Part shown: positions 48,676 to 57,979 of the stretch, in pieces
Position numbering within the stretch: the first letter of the stretch is position 1
Layout of the letters: the number at the start of each line of letters is the position of its first letter
From: Streptomyces radicis
Lineage (GTDB): Bacteria; Actinomycetota; Actinomycetes; Streptomycetales; Streptomycetaceae
Direction: 5' to 3'
DNA: 64,000 bases
Assembly: GCF_003626575.1 (NCBI RefSeq)
Contig: NZ_RBDY01000003.1
Location: 186,001-250,000 of the forward strand
Notes under the pieces: model-generated
What the model saw: only the letters and a program-made list of their open reading frames with translations
Databases searched by the model: none
Told to the model about the DNA's origin: nothing
Made by a program: the position numbers and the translations under genes

Positions 48676-48713
48676 GTGTCCTCCATGTGTCCTCCGCGTG
48701 GGCCTCGTTCCCC

Positions 48714-48743
48714 ACACTAGCCCCACCTGGTTGATGCATCAAC
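48714..48743 (-). promoter_or_regulatory. Promoter and palindromic operator of the GNAT gene
   Basis: Minus strand: -35 TTGATG (48737-48742), 17-bp spacer, -10 TAGTGT (48714-48719). The -35 lies in the perfect palindrome GTTGATGCATCAAC (48730-48743), a MarR-type site. Confidence 0.75.
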
Positions 48744-48874
48744 TTTTCAGGCCGCGGGCGGGCCGACGTCCACATGCCGCGGCCTCAGCCTCAGCCGCCG
48801 TCAGCGCCCGGGCGGCCGAAGACGGGTTGCCGGGATGTCCGGCAACCCGTCCCCAAGGCCGCGGTCGGCCTCCT

Positions 48875-49563
48875 TCACTCTTCGGTGAGACCCTCCGCGT
48901 AGTTCCTGAATTGGCCGTGGACCTGGAGGACACGCGGCCGCGACCACTCGCCCCTGACCCCGAACCTGACATCGCCCATGACGGTCCGGAAGGTCGCCTC
49001 CCGTGCGTACGCCGAGAGGCTCGCGTCGTCGAGACCGCCCGTCGCCTCGACGGCCTGGGCGACCACTTCTGCGGGCCGATCACGCACGAGCGCCACGGTT
49101 TCCGGCCGGGGCTTCTGCTCCGCGGCGAGAGCGAAGTACCCTTCCGTGAGCGCGGCGTTCGGGTCGGGCCCGGTGGGGATCATGGCGAAGTAGCTCGGAC
49201 AATGGAGCGCGTTGTTGACGCCGAGGCCCATGAGCCCGACGAAGAAGCGCTCCCGCTCCACCATCAACGGCGTGGCGGGCAGCAGGGCGTTGGTGCCGTA
49301 TCCGCCGATGACGAGATCCACCTCGTCCTCGTCGATCAGCCGCTGGTAGATCCCGGGAACCTCGTAGATCCGGAAACGACGTCGGCGTTCCCCTGGTCGT
49401 CGTGGCGGACGAACTCGACAGGGCGGCCGAGCGGTCCGCCTCGGCCGTTGACGTCCTCGCGCCAGATCTCATGGGCGAGACGGGCCGACCGGCTGTTGTC
49501 CGCGAGGGAACCGGTCAGCGACAGGCAGTACCCGATACGGAGGGGAGCCGGTGCGGCAGTCAT
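48875..49563 (-). pseudogene. Decayed type I ligand-binding (FmdD/amide-binding-like) protein
   Basis: Begins properly with MTAAPAPLRIGYCLSLTGSL and continues to FVRHDDQGNA, then the frame breaks near 49370. It resumes in another frame with VPGIYQRLIDEDEVDLVIGG and NALLPATPLMVERERFF to PETVALV. There the central part of the protein, where the ligand site and second lobe start would be, is missing, and the text jumps to the C-terminus AEVVAQAVEATGGLDDASL. So there is one frameshift and an internal deletion of perhaps 150 residues. It follows the isochorismatase gene by 1 bp and was once its operon partner. Confidence 0.8.
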
Positions 49564-49564
49564 G

Positions 49565-50224
49565 TCAGGCGCCGTCTCCGGTCCGCCCCGTGGCGAGGAG
49601 CTGCGTCTCCCAGGCGAACGCCACGCCGGTGGCACCGGCGTGCTGAAGCAAGACCTCGGTGAGGCCCGGAAGGGTCTTCTCGCGGGCATAGTCGCGCTGC
49701 CACTCGCTCATCACGGCCAGCCAGGTGATCGGAGCCACGCCCGCCCGGATCATGCGCCGCACGGCCATGTCGTGGGCCTCCTTCGAGGCACCGCCCGAGG
49801 CGTCGGTGACGACGTAGACCTCGAAGCCCTCGCCCGCCGCCTGGATGGCGGGCATCGCCACACAGACCTCCGTCCAGAGGCCGGCGATGATCAGCTTCTT
49901 GCGCCCGGTCGCCTTGACGGCATCCACGACGCGCTGGTCCTCCCAGGTGTTGATGATGGTCCTGTTGATCGGCTGCTGCTCGGGGAACACGTCCTGCACA
50001 TCCTGGAGGAGAAGGCCGCCGCGCTCCTCAAGAACGGTCGTCAGAATCGTCGGGACGTCGAAAACCTTGGCGGCCTTGGCGAGCCCGACGACGTTGTTGA
50101 CGATCAGCGTCGGCTCGTGGCTGTGCAGGTTGGCGAACTGGAACGGCTGGTGGTCGATCAGCACGAGGACGCTCTCCTCGGGCGTCAGCAGCGCGTCGAG
50201 TCCGGCCCTGGTCTCAGTGCTCAC
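49565..50224 (-). CDS. Isochorismatase-like cysteine hydrolase
   Basis: 219 residues. Catalytic Asp in VLVLIDHQPFQF, Lys in GRKKLIIAGLW and Cys in GLWTEVCVAMPAIQAAGEGF form the family triad. Similar enzymes hydrolyse amides such as nicotinamide or ureido compounds; the YcaC-like sequence HSHEPTLIVNNVVGLAKAAK suggests the YcaC group of unknown substrate. Start at GTG 50224 (VSTETRAGLDALL); a frame open further upstream lacks family similarity. Its promoter contains two palindromes. Confidence 0.88.
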   Translation of the reverse strand: MSTETRAGLDALLTPEESVLVLIDHQPFQFANLHSHEPTLIVNNVVGLAKAAKVFDVPTILTTVLEERGGLLLQDVQDVFPEQQPINRTIINTWEDQRVVDAVKATGRKKLIIAGLWTEVCVAMPAIQAAGEGFEVYVVTDASGGASKEAHDMAVRRMIRAGVAPITWLAVMSEWQRDYAREKTLPGLTEVLLQHAGATGVAFAWETQLLATGRTGDGA

Positions 50225-50332
50225 GGGATTCCCTTTCTGGCGCTTCGCGTCCAGGGGCCTCGGGCAGTGCACCGGCATCCCGATGCCTGCGGCGCGGTCG
50301 CTCATGGCCGACCGGCGGGCGGACCCCACCAT

Positions 50333-50384
50333 GTGGTTGACGCGTCATCTACGCTAGGTGCCGCTAGTTGAGGTGTCAACTAGC
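50333..50384 (-). promoter_or_regulatory. Promoter with two palindromes before the isochorismatase gene
   Basis: Minus strand: TTGACA (50374-50379), 17 bp, TAGCGT (50351-50356). Site 1 has 9-bp arms GCTAGTTGA and TCAACTAGC around 4 nt (50363-50384) and covers the -35. Site 2, GTTGACGCGTCAT (50336-50348), lies at the transcript start. Both resemble the sites at 48.7 and 51.0 kb. Confidence 0.8.
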
Positions 50385-50450
50385 GCCCTGGGCCGGGGGT
50401 TTGCCGCCGCTCGACGACCACGGACGGAACGGCGCGGGCGGGGGCGCGGG

Positions 50451-50948
50451 TCACCTCGGTGACCGCTGGGAGCTCCGGCGCACGGGATGCCTGCTCATGA
50501 TCGAGACCCTGTTGAAGGCGTTGATGGTGATCGCCACCCAGATCGCCGCGGAGATCTCGTCGTCGGTGAGCACCCGGCGGGCGGCGGCGTAGGCGGCCTC
50601 CTGGAGGGCGTCGTCCGCGGGATGGGTGGTGGCCTCCGCCAGGGCGAGGGCGGCGCGCTCGCGCGGCGTGAACAGGTCCGTGTGCCGCCAGGCGGCCAGC
50701 ACGCCGAGGCGCTGGGTGGTCTCGCCGACGCGCAGCGCGGCCCTGGTGTGCAGGTCGAGGCAGTAGGGGCAGCCGTTGATCTGCGAGACGCGGAGGTCTA
50801 TCAGCTCCACGAGCGCGCGTTCAAGGCCCGCGTCGGCGGCGGCGGCGCCGACCGCCTCGGAGGTCCGGAGCAGCGCGCGATAGGGCTCGGGGCTCTGCTT
50901 GTCGACGAAGATCCGCCGAGCCTCGGGTTCAGGGGTCGGGTCGCTCAC
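50451..50948 (-). CDS. AhpD-like / carboxymuconolactone decarboxylase family protein
   Basis: 165 residues, all helical. The CxxC pair with neighbouring His is in INGCPYCLDLHTRAALRVGE, the redox centre of AhpD-type alkylhydroperoxidases. GTG start behind AAGGAG. Divergent from the pirin gene, with a TAGTT...AACTA site between them. Likely peroxide or stress defence, cytosolic. Confidence 0.9.
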   Translation of the reverse strand: MSDPTPEPEARRIFVDKQSPEPYRALLRTSEAVGAAAADAGLERALVELIDLRVSQINGCPYCLDLHTRAALRVGETTQRLGVLAAWRHTDLFTPRERAALALAEATTHPADDALQEAAYAAARRVLTDDEISAAIWVAITINAFNRVSIMSRHPVRRSSQRSPR

Positions 50949-51037
50949 TCCGGGCTCCTTCTTCGGGCCGCCGACGGCCGCGCTCGTTCCACCGTGTCGT
51001 GGCGCGGTGGATCAGGGTGTACCTTCGACCCACGATG

Positions 51038-51056
51038 GTAGTTGACACATAAACTA
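51038..51056. promoter_or_regulatory. Operator-like site between AhpD-like and pirin genes
   Basis: GTAGTTGACACATAAACTA contains TTGACA (51042-51047), a plausible -35 for the pirin gene, within imperfect arms TAGTT/AACTA. Same motif family as the sites at 48.73 and 50.36 kb. Confidence 0.6.
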
Positions 51057-51085
51057 GACGTCGATCGAGTGGAAGGCGGTCAGCG

Positions 51086-52081
51086 GTGAGCAACGTCGAG
51101 GCGGAGCCGGCCGTGCTGAGCTGCGGAGCACCGGCCGACGGCGAGCGGGGAACGGCGCCGCGGGTGGAGGTCCTGGCCCCGCGTGAGGTGCCGCTCGGCG
51201 GCCCGCGGGCGATGACGGTGCGGCGCACGCTGCCGCAGCGGGCCCGGACGCTGATCGGGGCCTGGTGCTTCGCCGATCACTTCGGCCCTGACGATGTCGC
51301 CGCCACGAGCGGGATGGATGTCCCCCCGCACCCGCACACCGGCCTGCAAACGGTGAGCTGGCTGTTCAGCGGGGAGGTCGAGCACCGGGACAGCCTGGGC
51401 AGCCATGCCCTCATCAGGCCCGGAGAGCTGAACCTCATGACGGGCGGGCACGGCATCGCCCACTCCGAGGTCTCCACCCCGCGGACCACGGTGCTGCACG
51501 GTGTCCAGCTGTGGGTGGCACTGCCCGAGGCGCACCGCGACGCCGCCAGGGACTTCCAGCACCACATCCCCGACCCCCTGAGCCTCGAGGGGGCCGAGGC
51601 CAGGGTCTTCCTCGGCTCCCTCGCCGGGGTCACATCCCCGGTGCGGACCTTCACCCCCCTGCTCGGCGCCGAGATCGTCCTGCGGCCACACGCCACGGTC
51701 ACCCTCGCCGTGGATCCCGGCTTCGAGCACGGTCTCCTCGTCGACCACGGCCAGGTCCGCATGGCCGACTCGCTGGTGCGCCGGGCGGAGCTGGGCCATC
51801 TCGACACCGGGAACGACTCCCTCACGCTGACCAACGCCTCCGACGAGGCGGCCCGGACGCTCCTGCTCGGCGGACCGCCTTTCGATGAGGAGATCGTCAT
51901 GTGGTGGAACTTCATCGGCCGCAGCCATGACGACATCCTCAGGGCCCGCGCCGCCTGGCAGGACGGCACCGACCGCTTCGGCACCGTCGAGGGCTACCAC
52001 GGCGACCGGCTGCCCGCCCCCGCCCTGCCCAACGCCACCATCAGGCCGCGAGCGAACCCGCCCCGGAAGGGCACGCGATGA
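51086..52081 (+). CDS. Pirin family protein, long form
   Basis: 331 residues. The N-terminal cupin carries PHPHTGLQTVSWLFSGEVEH with the metal-binding His residues and GGHGIAHSE; the C-terminal cupin is present as in human pirin-like proteins. GTG start behind GGAAGG. Possible quercetinase-like or regulatory activity. It is followed by a luciferase-like gene in the same direction after 105 bp containing short ATGACCGCG and CAGAACAGAA repeats. Confidence 0.9.
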   Translation: MSNVEAEPAVLSCGAPADGERGTAPRVEVLAPREVPLGGPRAMTVRRTLPQRARTLIGAWCFADHFGPDDVAATSGMDVPPHPHTGLQTVSWLFSGEVEHRDSLGSHALIRPGELNLMTGGHGIAHSEVSTPRTTVLHGVQLWVALPEAHRDAARDFQHHIPDPLSLEGAEARVFLGSLAGVTSPVRTFTPLLGAEIVLRPHATVTLAVDPGFEHGLLVDHGQVRMADSLVRRAELGHLDTGNDSLTLTNASDEAARTLLLGGPPFDEEIVMWWNFIGRSHDDILRARAAWQDGTDRFGTVEGYHGDRLPAPALPNATIRPRANPPRKGTR

Positions 52082-52186
52082 CCGCGATGACCGCGATGAC
52101 ACGGCCGACATGACCCGCCACACGGGACATCACACAGGAACAGAACAGAACAGCACAGAACGAGAACATCGAAGGAGCGGCACGCG

Positions 52187-53254
52187 ATGGATGTTTCGCG
52201 GATCGAGTTCGGTATCGACAGCTTCGGGGACCGGCCACGCAACGACCGGGGTGAGATCGTCTCGCACGCGGAGGCGATCCGCGCCGCGGTGACCGAGGCG
52301 GTCCTCGCCGATCAGGTCGGCATCGACGTGGTCGCGTTGGGCGAGCACCACCGGCCTGAGTACGCGATCTCCAGCCCGGAGACGGTGCTGGCGGGCATCG
52401 CCACCGCCACGCGGCGCATCCGGCTCGCCTCGGGGGTGACGGTGCTGTCCTCGGACGACCCGGTGCGGGTGTTCCAACGGTTCGCGACCCTCGACGCGCT
52501 CTCCGAAGGCCGCGCCGAGGTGATCCTCGGACGGGGTTCGTTCACCGAGTCGTTCCCCCTGTTCGGGTACGACCTCAAGGACTACGAGGTGCTGTTCGAG
52601 GAGAAGATCGACCTGTTCCACCGGCTCCTCGACGAGAAGCCGGTCACCTGGGAGGGCACCACCCGCGCCGCCCTGCACGACGCGGACGTGTACCCGAAGA
52701 CCGAATCGGGACGCCTCAACACCTGGGTCGGGGTGGGCGGGACACCGCAGTCCATCCTCCGCACCGCCCACTACGGCTTCCGGCTCATGCTCGCCATCAT
52801 CGGCGGCGCCCCCGATCGCTTCGCCCCCTACGTGGATCTGTACCGACGGGCGAGCGAGGAGTTCGGCACCGACGCGCGGCCGGTCGGTATGCACTCGCCC
52901 GGCTTCGTCGCCACCACCGACGAAGAGGCCAGGGAGCTGTTCTACCCCGGGTACCGGGAGATCCGCGACCGGATCGGGGCGCTGCGCGGCTGGCCGCCGA
53001 TCCGCCGGGAGGAATTCGACGCCGAGGTGGCGCGCGGGTCGCTGTACGTCGGCTCGGTCGAGACGGTCGCCGCCAAGATCGCTCATGCCATCCGGACGCT
53101 GGACGCGGGCCGGTTCGACATGATCTACTCCGCGGCCGGCACCGTCTCCGCCACCGCCCGGCTGCGTTCGGTCGAGCTGTACGGCACCCAGGTCATCCCC
53201 CGGGTCCGCGAGCTCCTGGCCGAACAGCCCGCCGCGGCGGGCGCGGCACGATGA
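52187..53254 (+). CDS. Luciferase-like monooxygenase (LLM class)
   Basis: 355 residues, bacterial luciferase TIM barrel: [40 protein letters not shown] and [20 protein letters not shown]. Uses reduced FMN or F420. The MsnO8/YvbT-like layout suggests oxidation of a small aldehyde or a xenobiotic. AAGGAG before ATG. Its stop overlaps the start of the next gene, an F420/NADP-type reductase, which could supply the reduced cofactor. Confidence 0.92.
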   Translation: MDVSRIEFGIDSFGDRPRNDRGEIVSHAEAIRAAVTEAVLADQVGIDVVALGEHHRPEYAISSPETVLAGIATATRRIRLASGVTVLSSDDPVRVFQRFATLDALSEGRAEVILGRGSFTESFPLFGYDLKDYEVLFEEKIDLFHRLLDEKPVTWEGTTRAALHDADVYPKTESGRLNTWVGVGGTPQSILRTAHYGFRLMLAIIGGAPDRFAPYVDLYRRASEEFGTDARPVGMHSPGFVATTDEEARELFYPGYREIRDRIGALRGWPPIRREEFDAEVARGSLYVGSVETVAAKIAHAIRTLDAGRFDMIYSAAGTVSATARLRSVELYGTQVIPRVRELLAEQPAAAGAAR

Positions 53255-53919
53255 CCGCGCCCGTCTCCACCGTCGGGATCCTGGGGGCCGGGAAGGTCGG
53301 CACCGTCCTGGCGCGCCTGGCGGTCGCAGCCGGGTACCGGGTCCTCGTCTCCGGATCCGGTGACCCCGCGAAGATCGCGCTGACCACCGAGATCCTCACC
53401 CCCGGCGCGACCGCCGTGTGGTCGGCCGAGGCCGCGGAGGCCGCCGACGTGGTGATCCTCGCCCTGCCGCTCGGCAGACACCGCGACCTCCCGGTCCCGC
53501 AGCTGGCGGGGAAGCTGGCCGTGGACGCGATGAACCACTGGTGGGAGGTCGATGGTCCCCGCGACACGATCCTGCCGCCCGGCGCCTCGTCGAGCGAAGT
53601 CGTGCAGCGGTTCCTGACGGGCGCGCGCGTCGTGAAAGCCCTCAACCACATGGGCTACCACGACCTCGAGGACGGGGCCCGCCCGGTCGGCAGCCCCGGC
53701 CGCAAGGCGATCGCGCTCGCCGGTGACTCGCCCGAGGATCTCACCGTCGTGTCGGAGCTGGTCGACACGCTCGGATTCGACCCCCTCGCCATCGGTGACC
53801 TCGCGGCGGGCGTCCGGCTCGAGCCCGGCACCCCCGCCTTCGGCGCCAACGTCGACGCCGACCGGCTTCGCGCTCTCACCAGCGCCCCCGCCCCGGCCAC
53901 ACTCCAGGAGCGCCCATGA
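53251..53919 (+). CDS. NADPH-dependent F420 reductase-like protein
   Basis: 222 residues. Rossmann start [20 protein letters not shown]; further blocks [20 protein letters not shown] and [15 protein letters not shown] are typical of the NADP:F420 oxidoreductase/coenzyme F420 reductase family. ATGA overlap with the luciferase-like gene, pointing to a working pair. Cofactor specificity not proven. Confidence 0.87.
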   Translation: MTAPVSTVGILGAGKVGTVLARLAVAAGYRVLVSGSGDPAKIALTTEILTPGATAVWSAEAAEAADVVILALPLGRHRDLPVPQLAGKLAVDAMNHWWEVDGPRDTILPPGASSSEVVQRFLTGARVVKALNHMGYHDLEDGARPVGSPGRKAIALAGDSPEDLTVVSELVDTLGFDPLAIGDLAAGVRLEPGTPAFGANVDADRLRALTSAPAPATLQERP

Positions 53920-54046
53920 ACCGAAGGTCAGCACCTCGGCCGGACACCCGACCGCCTCCGGTCCCCCACCGTTTCCCGCACGACGACTCAGCGACGGGAA
54001 GGGTCGTGGCCCGCGCCGCGACGCCGTCCCACGAAAGGAGAGCCGG

Positions 54047-54439
54047 ATGACCGAGGGACTCTTCGACACCACCGGCGCGCCCGTGACGGTCGGGATCGAT
54101 GTCACAGGGCCGATCAGCGCCTACACCGTGAAGCTCGCCGATGGATCACCCGTCGGCAGGGCCGACTTCGTCGACGCTCCCGGAGCGGACGGCGTCCGGA
54201 TCTTCTTCCACACCGAGGTGGACCAGGAGTTCGGTGGCCGGGGTCTGGCCGGGCTGCTGGTGCGTGAGGCGCTCGCGGACAGCGTGCGCAAGAACCTCAC
54301 CGTCGTGCCCGTGTGCCCGCTGTTCGCCCGTCACCTGAAGAGGCACGGTGACGAATTCGTCGCGAGTGGCGGCGTGTTCCGCCGGGCGACACCCGCCGAC
54401 ATCGCCCTGGCCACGCGCGCCGCGCGGAACGGGGCATGA
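54047..54439 (+). CDS. GNAT family N-acetyltransferase
   Basis: 130 residues. GRGLAGLLVREALADSVRKN is the acetyl-CoA loop, and VPVCPLFARHLKRHG matches the end of the small GNAT type also seen at 48.4 kb. AAAGGAGAG before ATG. Follows the reductase by 127 bp and precedes glutaminase by 18 bp. Substrate unknown. Confidence 0.85.
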   Translation: MTEGLFDTTGAPVTVGIDVTGPISAYTVKLADGSPVGRADFVDAPGADGVRIFFHTEVDQEFGGRGLAGLLVREALADSVRKNLTVVPVCPLFARHLKRHGDEFVASGGVFRRATPADIALATRAARNGA

Positions 54440-54457
54440 GATCCCGGAGGAGGACAC

Positions 54458-55741
54458 ATGCGGTCGGTCATTCGCGACTACCTGGCCGAGGCACTCGGAG
54501 ATGTGGAGTCGGACACCTCGGGGGAGCCCGCGGGGTACATCCCCGAGCTCGCGGCAGCGGACCCCGAGCGCCTCGGCGCGGTCTTCGCCACCGTTGACGG
54601 CCAGGTCTACGGTGCGGGCGACATCGACACCGAGTTCACGATCCAGTCGATCTCCAAGCCGTTCGCCTACGCGCTGGCACTGGCCGATCGCGGCTTCGAC
54701 CCCGTGCTCGCCAGAATCGGTGTCGAGCCATCGGGAGAGGCGTTCAACCAGATCTCCCTCGAAAGCGATACCGGGCGCCCCCTCAACCCCATGATCAACG
54801 CCGGTGCGATCACCGCCCACTCGCTGGCCGGGTCGGGGGAACTGAAGCCCGCGGAGCGCGTGGAACGCGTGGTCCACGGCCTTTCGGCGTTCGCCGGTCG
54901 TCCGCTGCGGATCGATGAGGCGGTGTGCGCGTCGGAGTTGGAGCACGCGCACCGCAACCTCGCCATCGCCCACATGCTCCGCAGCCACGACATCCTCACC
55001 GAGGACCCGAGGGCCGCCGTCGACGGCTACACCCGCCAGTGCTCCGTGCTGGTCACCGCGCGGGATCTGGCCATGATGGCCGCGACGTTGGCGAACCACG
55101 GGGTCAATCCCCTCTCGGGTGAGCGAGTGATACGCGAGCCGGTGGTGCGTCAGGTGCTGAGCGTCATGTTGACGTGCGGCATGTATGACGCGGCCGGTGA
55201 CTGGGCGACCCAGGTCGGCATCCCGGCGAAGAGCGGCGTGGCCGGGGGCCTGATCGGCGCGCTCCCCGGCCAGATCGGCATCGCCACGTTCTCGCCACGC
55301 CTCGACCCCCACGGGAACAGCGTTCGCGGGGTGTCGCTGTTCGAGCGATTCTCCTCCGACATGGGCCTGCATGTGATGGAGGTCCCGGCCGCCGCGCGCG
55401 CGGTCGTGCGCTCCAACCACGTCATCGGCAGCGGACCGCACGCGATCCGGGTCCTCCAGCTGCAAGGGGGGATCCGCTTCGCCGGAGCCGAGAGAATCGT
55501 TCGGGAGACCATGGACACCGCGCCGCGGGAAGCCAGGGTGGCGCTGGACCTCACCATGGTCTATTCGATCGACGACGTGGCACGGCGGATGCTGCTCGAG
55601 GTCACGCGTCGGCTCACGCTGGACGGCCACGAGGTCTACCTCGTCGACCCGGAAACGATCGTCCCCCGTCCCGATCCCGGCGATGGTGGCCGCGTCACCG
55701 TGGTCAACGACATCGAACACGTCGTGACGAACAAGCCGTGA
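54458..55741 (+). CDS. glsA: Glutaminase A with C-terminal STAS-like domain
   Basis: 427 residues. The beta-lactamase-fold glutaminase converts glutamine to glutamate and ammonia. Catalytic Ser-x-x-Lys in IQSISKPFAYAL; conserved NAGAITAHSLAG, DGYTRQCSVLVTARDLAMMA and KSGVAGGLIGALPGQIG. Residues after about 320 form a STAS-like domain (ARVALDLTMVYSIDDVARRM), a longer architecture than E. coli GlsA and known in actinobacteria. GGAGGAGG-like site precedes ATG. Confidence 0.93.
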   Translation: MRSVIRDYLAEALGDVESDTSGEPAGYIPELAAADPERLGAVFATVDGQVYGAGDIDTEFTIQSISKPFAYALALADRGFDPVLARIGVEPSGEAFNQISLESDTGRPLNPMINAGAITAHSLAGSGELKPAERVERVVHGLSAFAGRPLRIDEAVCASELEHAHRNLAIAHMLRSHDILTEDPRAAVDGYTRQCSVLVTARDLAMMAATLANHGVNPLSGERVIREPVVRQVLSVMLTCGMYDAAGDWATQVGIPAKSGVAGGLIGALPGQIGIATFSPRLDPHGNSVRGVSLFERFSSDMGLHVMEVPAAARAVVRSNHVIGSGPHAIRVLQLQGGIRFAGAERIVRETMDTAPREARVALDLTMVYSIDDVARRMLLEVTRRLTLDGHEVYLVDPETIVPRPDPGDGGRVTVVNDIEHVVTNKP

Positions 55742-55771
55742 TTCCGCCGTGGCCCGGGGCCGGGCGGCGGT

Positions 55772-56059
55772 TCACGGTCCCCGCGGCGCCTCGCGCCCGG
55801 CGTCCGCGCCCTCACCCTCACCGTCGTCAGGAGCCGGGCCGAGCCTGCGGCGGGCCGCTTCCAGACGCTCGGCGTAGTCCGCGGCGAAGATCCCCACCAG
55901 CGACCTGTCGAGCGTCCCGGCGATGCGGTGCAGGGGCGCCCAGACCGCCGGATCGCCGACGAGACGACCGAGGTCGGTCATCTGCACCCGCTCCAGCCAG
56001 TCCGACAGGACCAACGCCTCGTCCGGGGTGAGTCTGATGACGATCTCAGGATTCTCCAC
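55772..56059 (-). CDS. Small conserved actinobacterial protein, unknown function
   Basis: 95 residues, soluble, largely helical: VENPEIVIRLTPDEALVLSD, WLERVQMTDLGRLVGDPAVW and APLHRIAGTLDRSLVGIFAA, with an acidic C-terminal tail. Start is GTG 56059: TATGTT on the minus strand lies 6 nt upstream, which gives a leaderless transcript. Small proteins like this are frequent in Streptomyces. Converges with glutaminase with a 30-bp gap. Confidence 0.65.
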   Translation of the reverse strand: MENPEIVIRLTPDEALVLSDWLERVQMTDLGRLVGDPAVWAPLHRIAGTLDRSLVGIFAADYAERLEAARRRLGPAPDDGEGEGADAGREAPRGP

Positions 56060-56298
56060 CCCTCGAACATAGTCCACCGCATCACGGTAATTCGGTGAGA
56101 TGTTCCAGCGGTAAGAAACGCAATGGCTCGGGATCGACGGGAAAATCTCCCCCCGTGAACCGCCCCGGCGGTCTTCACACGTGGCTCTCGCCGACTGCTT
56201 CACGGTCAACGATGTCCCCCACCATCACGAGACCATCAGCGAGCGAGGAAAGCTGTGCCCAGGAGCTGCACAGTCCAACTCACGTTTCCCTCCAGCCA

Positions 56299-56870
56299 TG
56301 AACCCGACCCCCGTCCGTCGCGTTATTACTGCGACTACGCCCCCTCCCCTGCCCGAGCTGATCGCCGGGCTCGTCGTGCGCCACGGCGGCCCATGGGCCC
56401 CCGCCCCGATCAGGCGGGCGTTCGAGGGGCTCGGCCCGTTGGACCGGCCCGAGGACCAGCCCACCCATGGCGCGCGGCTCGACGCCTGGGCCGCCTTCGT
56501 CGAGGGGCTGCTCGCGGCGTCCGGGCCTGCGGACGCCGCTCGCCCCCTGAACACCCCGCGCCCGGCGCGGGTGGGGTCGACGGGGAGGCCCCGCCCGGGC
56601 CGCGTGGCCAGGTCGTTCCCCGTCCCAACGCCCCCTCGGCGCCCGTCCCGCCGCGCGGTGGTACTCGGTGGCATCCTTGTCCTGCCGACACATGTCCGGT
56701 GGTACAGACGAACGGCGCGCGCTCCCGCATTCGAGTGGCGTCGGGTGCGAGCCCTTGCGGCTTTTTCACCTGCGTGGCTTATTGGACATGTCCAACCGGC
56801 GGGCAGCCCACCCTCTCCGGGGAGGATGGTGTATTCGCCGGTTTCCGCCGAGAGTGCCCGGCACCGGTAG
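56299..56870 (+). pseudogene. Possible decayed or unrecognised gene
   Basis: The segment LPELIAGLVVRHGGPWAPAP, then IRRAFEGLGPLDRPEDQPTH and GARLDAWAAFVEGLLAAS, has almost only G or C in third position and a plausible helical composition, but the ATG has no ribosome-binding site and from about 56670 the same frame loses coding character until its stop. I do not recognise a family. It may be the remnant of a gene or chance. Confidence 0.25.
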
Positions 56871-56913
56871 TCGGCGAGCATCATATGGGCAATCTCCGAG
56901 AGGGATTGGACGC

Positions 56914-56941
56914 GCCGGTCGGTGCCTTCAGGCACCGACCG
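56914..56941. terminator. Strong 12-bp hairpin with TTCA loop
   Basis: CCGGTCGGTGCC, loop TTCA, and the exact complement. No T-run. It could be a terminator for leftward or rightward transcripts, or a leader structure upstream of the IPT/TIG genes. Confidence 0.6.
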
Positions 56942-57153
56942 GTGCGGACCCTCTCCGCCGCCCGGTTCGCCCCGTGGATCCTCGCGCGCTCCGCATTTCC
57001 GGGTGCCGAGGAAAAGACCGGGGACCTCTCCTTCTCGCCGCTCCGCACAGCGGTCCGCCCATCCGCTCCAGGAGCCGACTCACCCGGATTCGGTGACCGG
57101 CGTCCATGGAATTCCCGCGCCCAGGGCAGCCGTGGCCTGTCGTCCGGATCCGC

Positions 57154-57203
57154 GCACCGTTCAACGGCACCGTTCCGCGCGCCGTTCAGCGGCATCGTTC
57201 CGC
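57154..57203 (+). repeat. 25-bp tandem duplication before the first IPT/TIG gene
   Basis: Units at 57154-57178 and 57179-57203 agree at 22 of 25 positions (core CCGTTCARCGGCAYCGTTCC). A partial third copy follows. Ends 32 bp before the start codon. Confidence 0.75.
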
Positions 57204-57235
57204 GCACCATCCGGTTCAGCAAGGGAGACATCATC

Positions 57236-57979
57236 ATGCCCATCTCACCCAACCAGGGGCCGTCCGGCGGTGGGACCTCGGTCATCATCACGGGGACCAA
57301 CCTGTCCAACGCCAGTGCCGTGCGCTTCGGCACCAAGCCGGCGACGATCACGGCCAACTCCCCCACGTCGGTCACCGTGGTGTCGCCCTCGGGCTCGGGC
57401 GTCGTCGACGTGCGGGTCACGACGCCGGGCGGCACCAGCAACCCGCTGCCCTTCTTCTACGTGCCGGCGCCCCTCAAGACGGGCGTCGACCCGCTCTCCG
57501 GGCCCACGGCCGGTGGCAACGTCGTCACCATCACCGGCACGGGGCTCACCACCGCGTCCTCGGTGAGCTTCGGCGCGTCGACGGCCGTCCCGACCGTCGT
57601 CAACGACGGCCAGCTCACCGTGGTGGTCCCCGCGGGAGCGGCGGCCGGGCCGGTGGGCGTGAGCGTCACGACGGCCGGTGGCGTCCACAACGGCGTCACC
57701 TATGTGTACGTGGACGGTCCGACGATCACGGACGTGGACCCCGCCTCGGGGCCCACCTCGGGCGGCACCGCGGTGACCATCACCGGGACCAGCCTGACCA
57801 CGACCGGGTCGGTCACGTTCGGCGGCAACGTGGCGCCGTTCACCGTGGTGTCCGACAGCACGGTGACGACGCTGACCCCGCCGGGGGCCGCGGGCGCGGT
57901 CGACGTCGTGCTCACCAACGACGGCGGCAGCGACACGGCGGTCGGCGCGTACACCTATGTCGCGGGGCCCGGCATCTGA
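57236..57979 (+). CDS. IPT/TIG-repeat protein, three domains
   Basis: 247 residues made of three tandem immunoglobulin-like IPT/TIG domains (about 1-78, 79-163, 164-247). Each has the GPSGGGTSVIITGTNL-type opening and a VTTPGGTSNPLPFFYV-type end. No signal peptide, no membrane segment, no other domain. Composition is rich in Thr, Val, Gly and almost without Lys or aromatic residues. AAGGGAG 9-14 nt before ATG. A second protein of the same make-up follows after 182 bp. TIG domains elsewhere mediate binding to DNA, proteins or surfaces; here the role is unknown. Confidence 0.85.
   Translation: MPISPNQGPSGGGTSVIITGTNLSNASAVRFGTKPATITANSPTSVTVVSPSGSGVVDVRVTTPGGTSNPLPFFYVPAPLKTGVDPLSGPTAGGNVVTITGTGLTTASSVSFGASTAVPTVVNDGQLTVVVPAGAAAGPVGVSVTTAGGVHNGVTYVYVDGPTITDVDPASGPTSGGTAVTITGTSLTTTGSVTFGGNVAPFTVVSDSTVTTLTPPGAAGAVDVVLTNDGGSDTAVGAYTYVAGPGI

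Larger units (their letters stand above)
56060..57235. other. Low-coding region ahead of the IPT/TIG genes
   Basis: 1.18 kb with no gene I can call firmly. It holds a plus-strand frame with coding-like third positions at about 56299-56670, a perfect 14-bp palindrome TTGGACATGTCCAA (56782-56795), a 12-bp hairpin (56914-56941), and a 25-bp tandem repeat (57154-57203). A minus-strand frame from 56935 begins reasonably (SLSEIAHMMLADYRCRALSA, then ETGEYTILPGEGGLPAGWT) but becomes composition noise after about 65 residues. G+C and codon pattern change near 56670. Confidence 0.5.

Noticed and set aside
56225..56935. 236-residue minus-strand frame
   Set aside because: Only the first 65 residues look protein-like; the rest is noise opposite the possible plus-strand remnant, and no ribosome-binding site or family match was seen.
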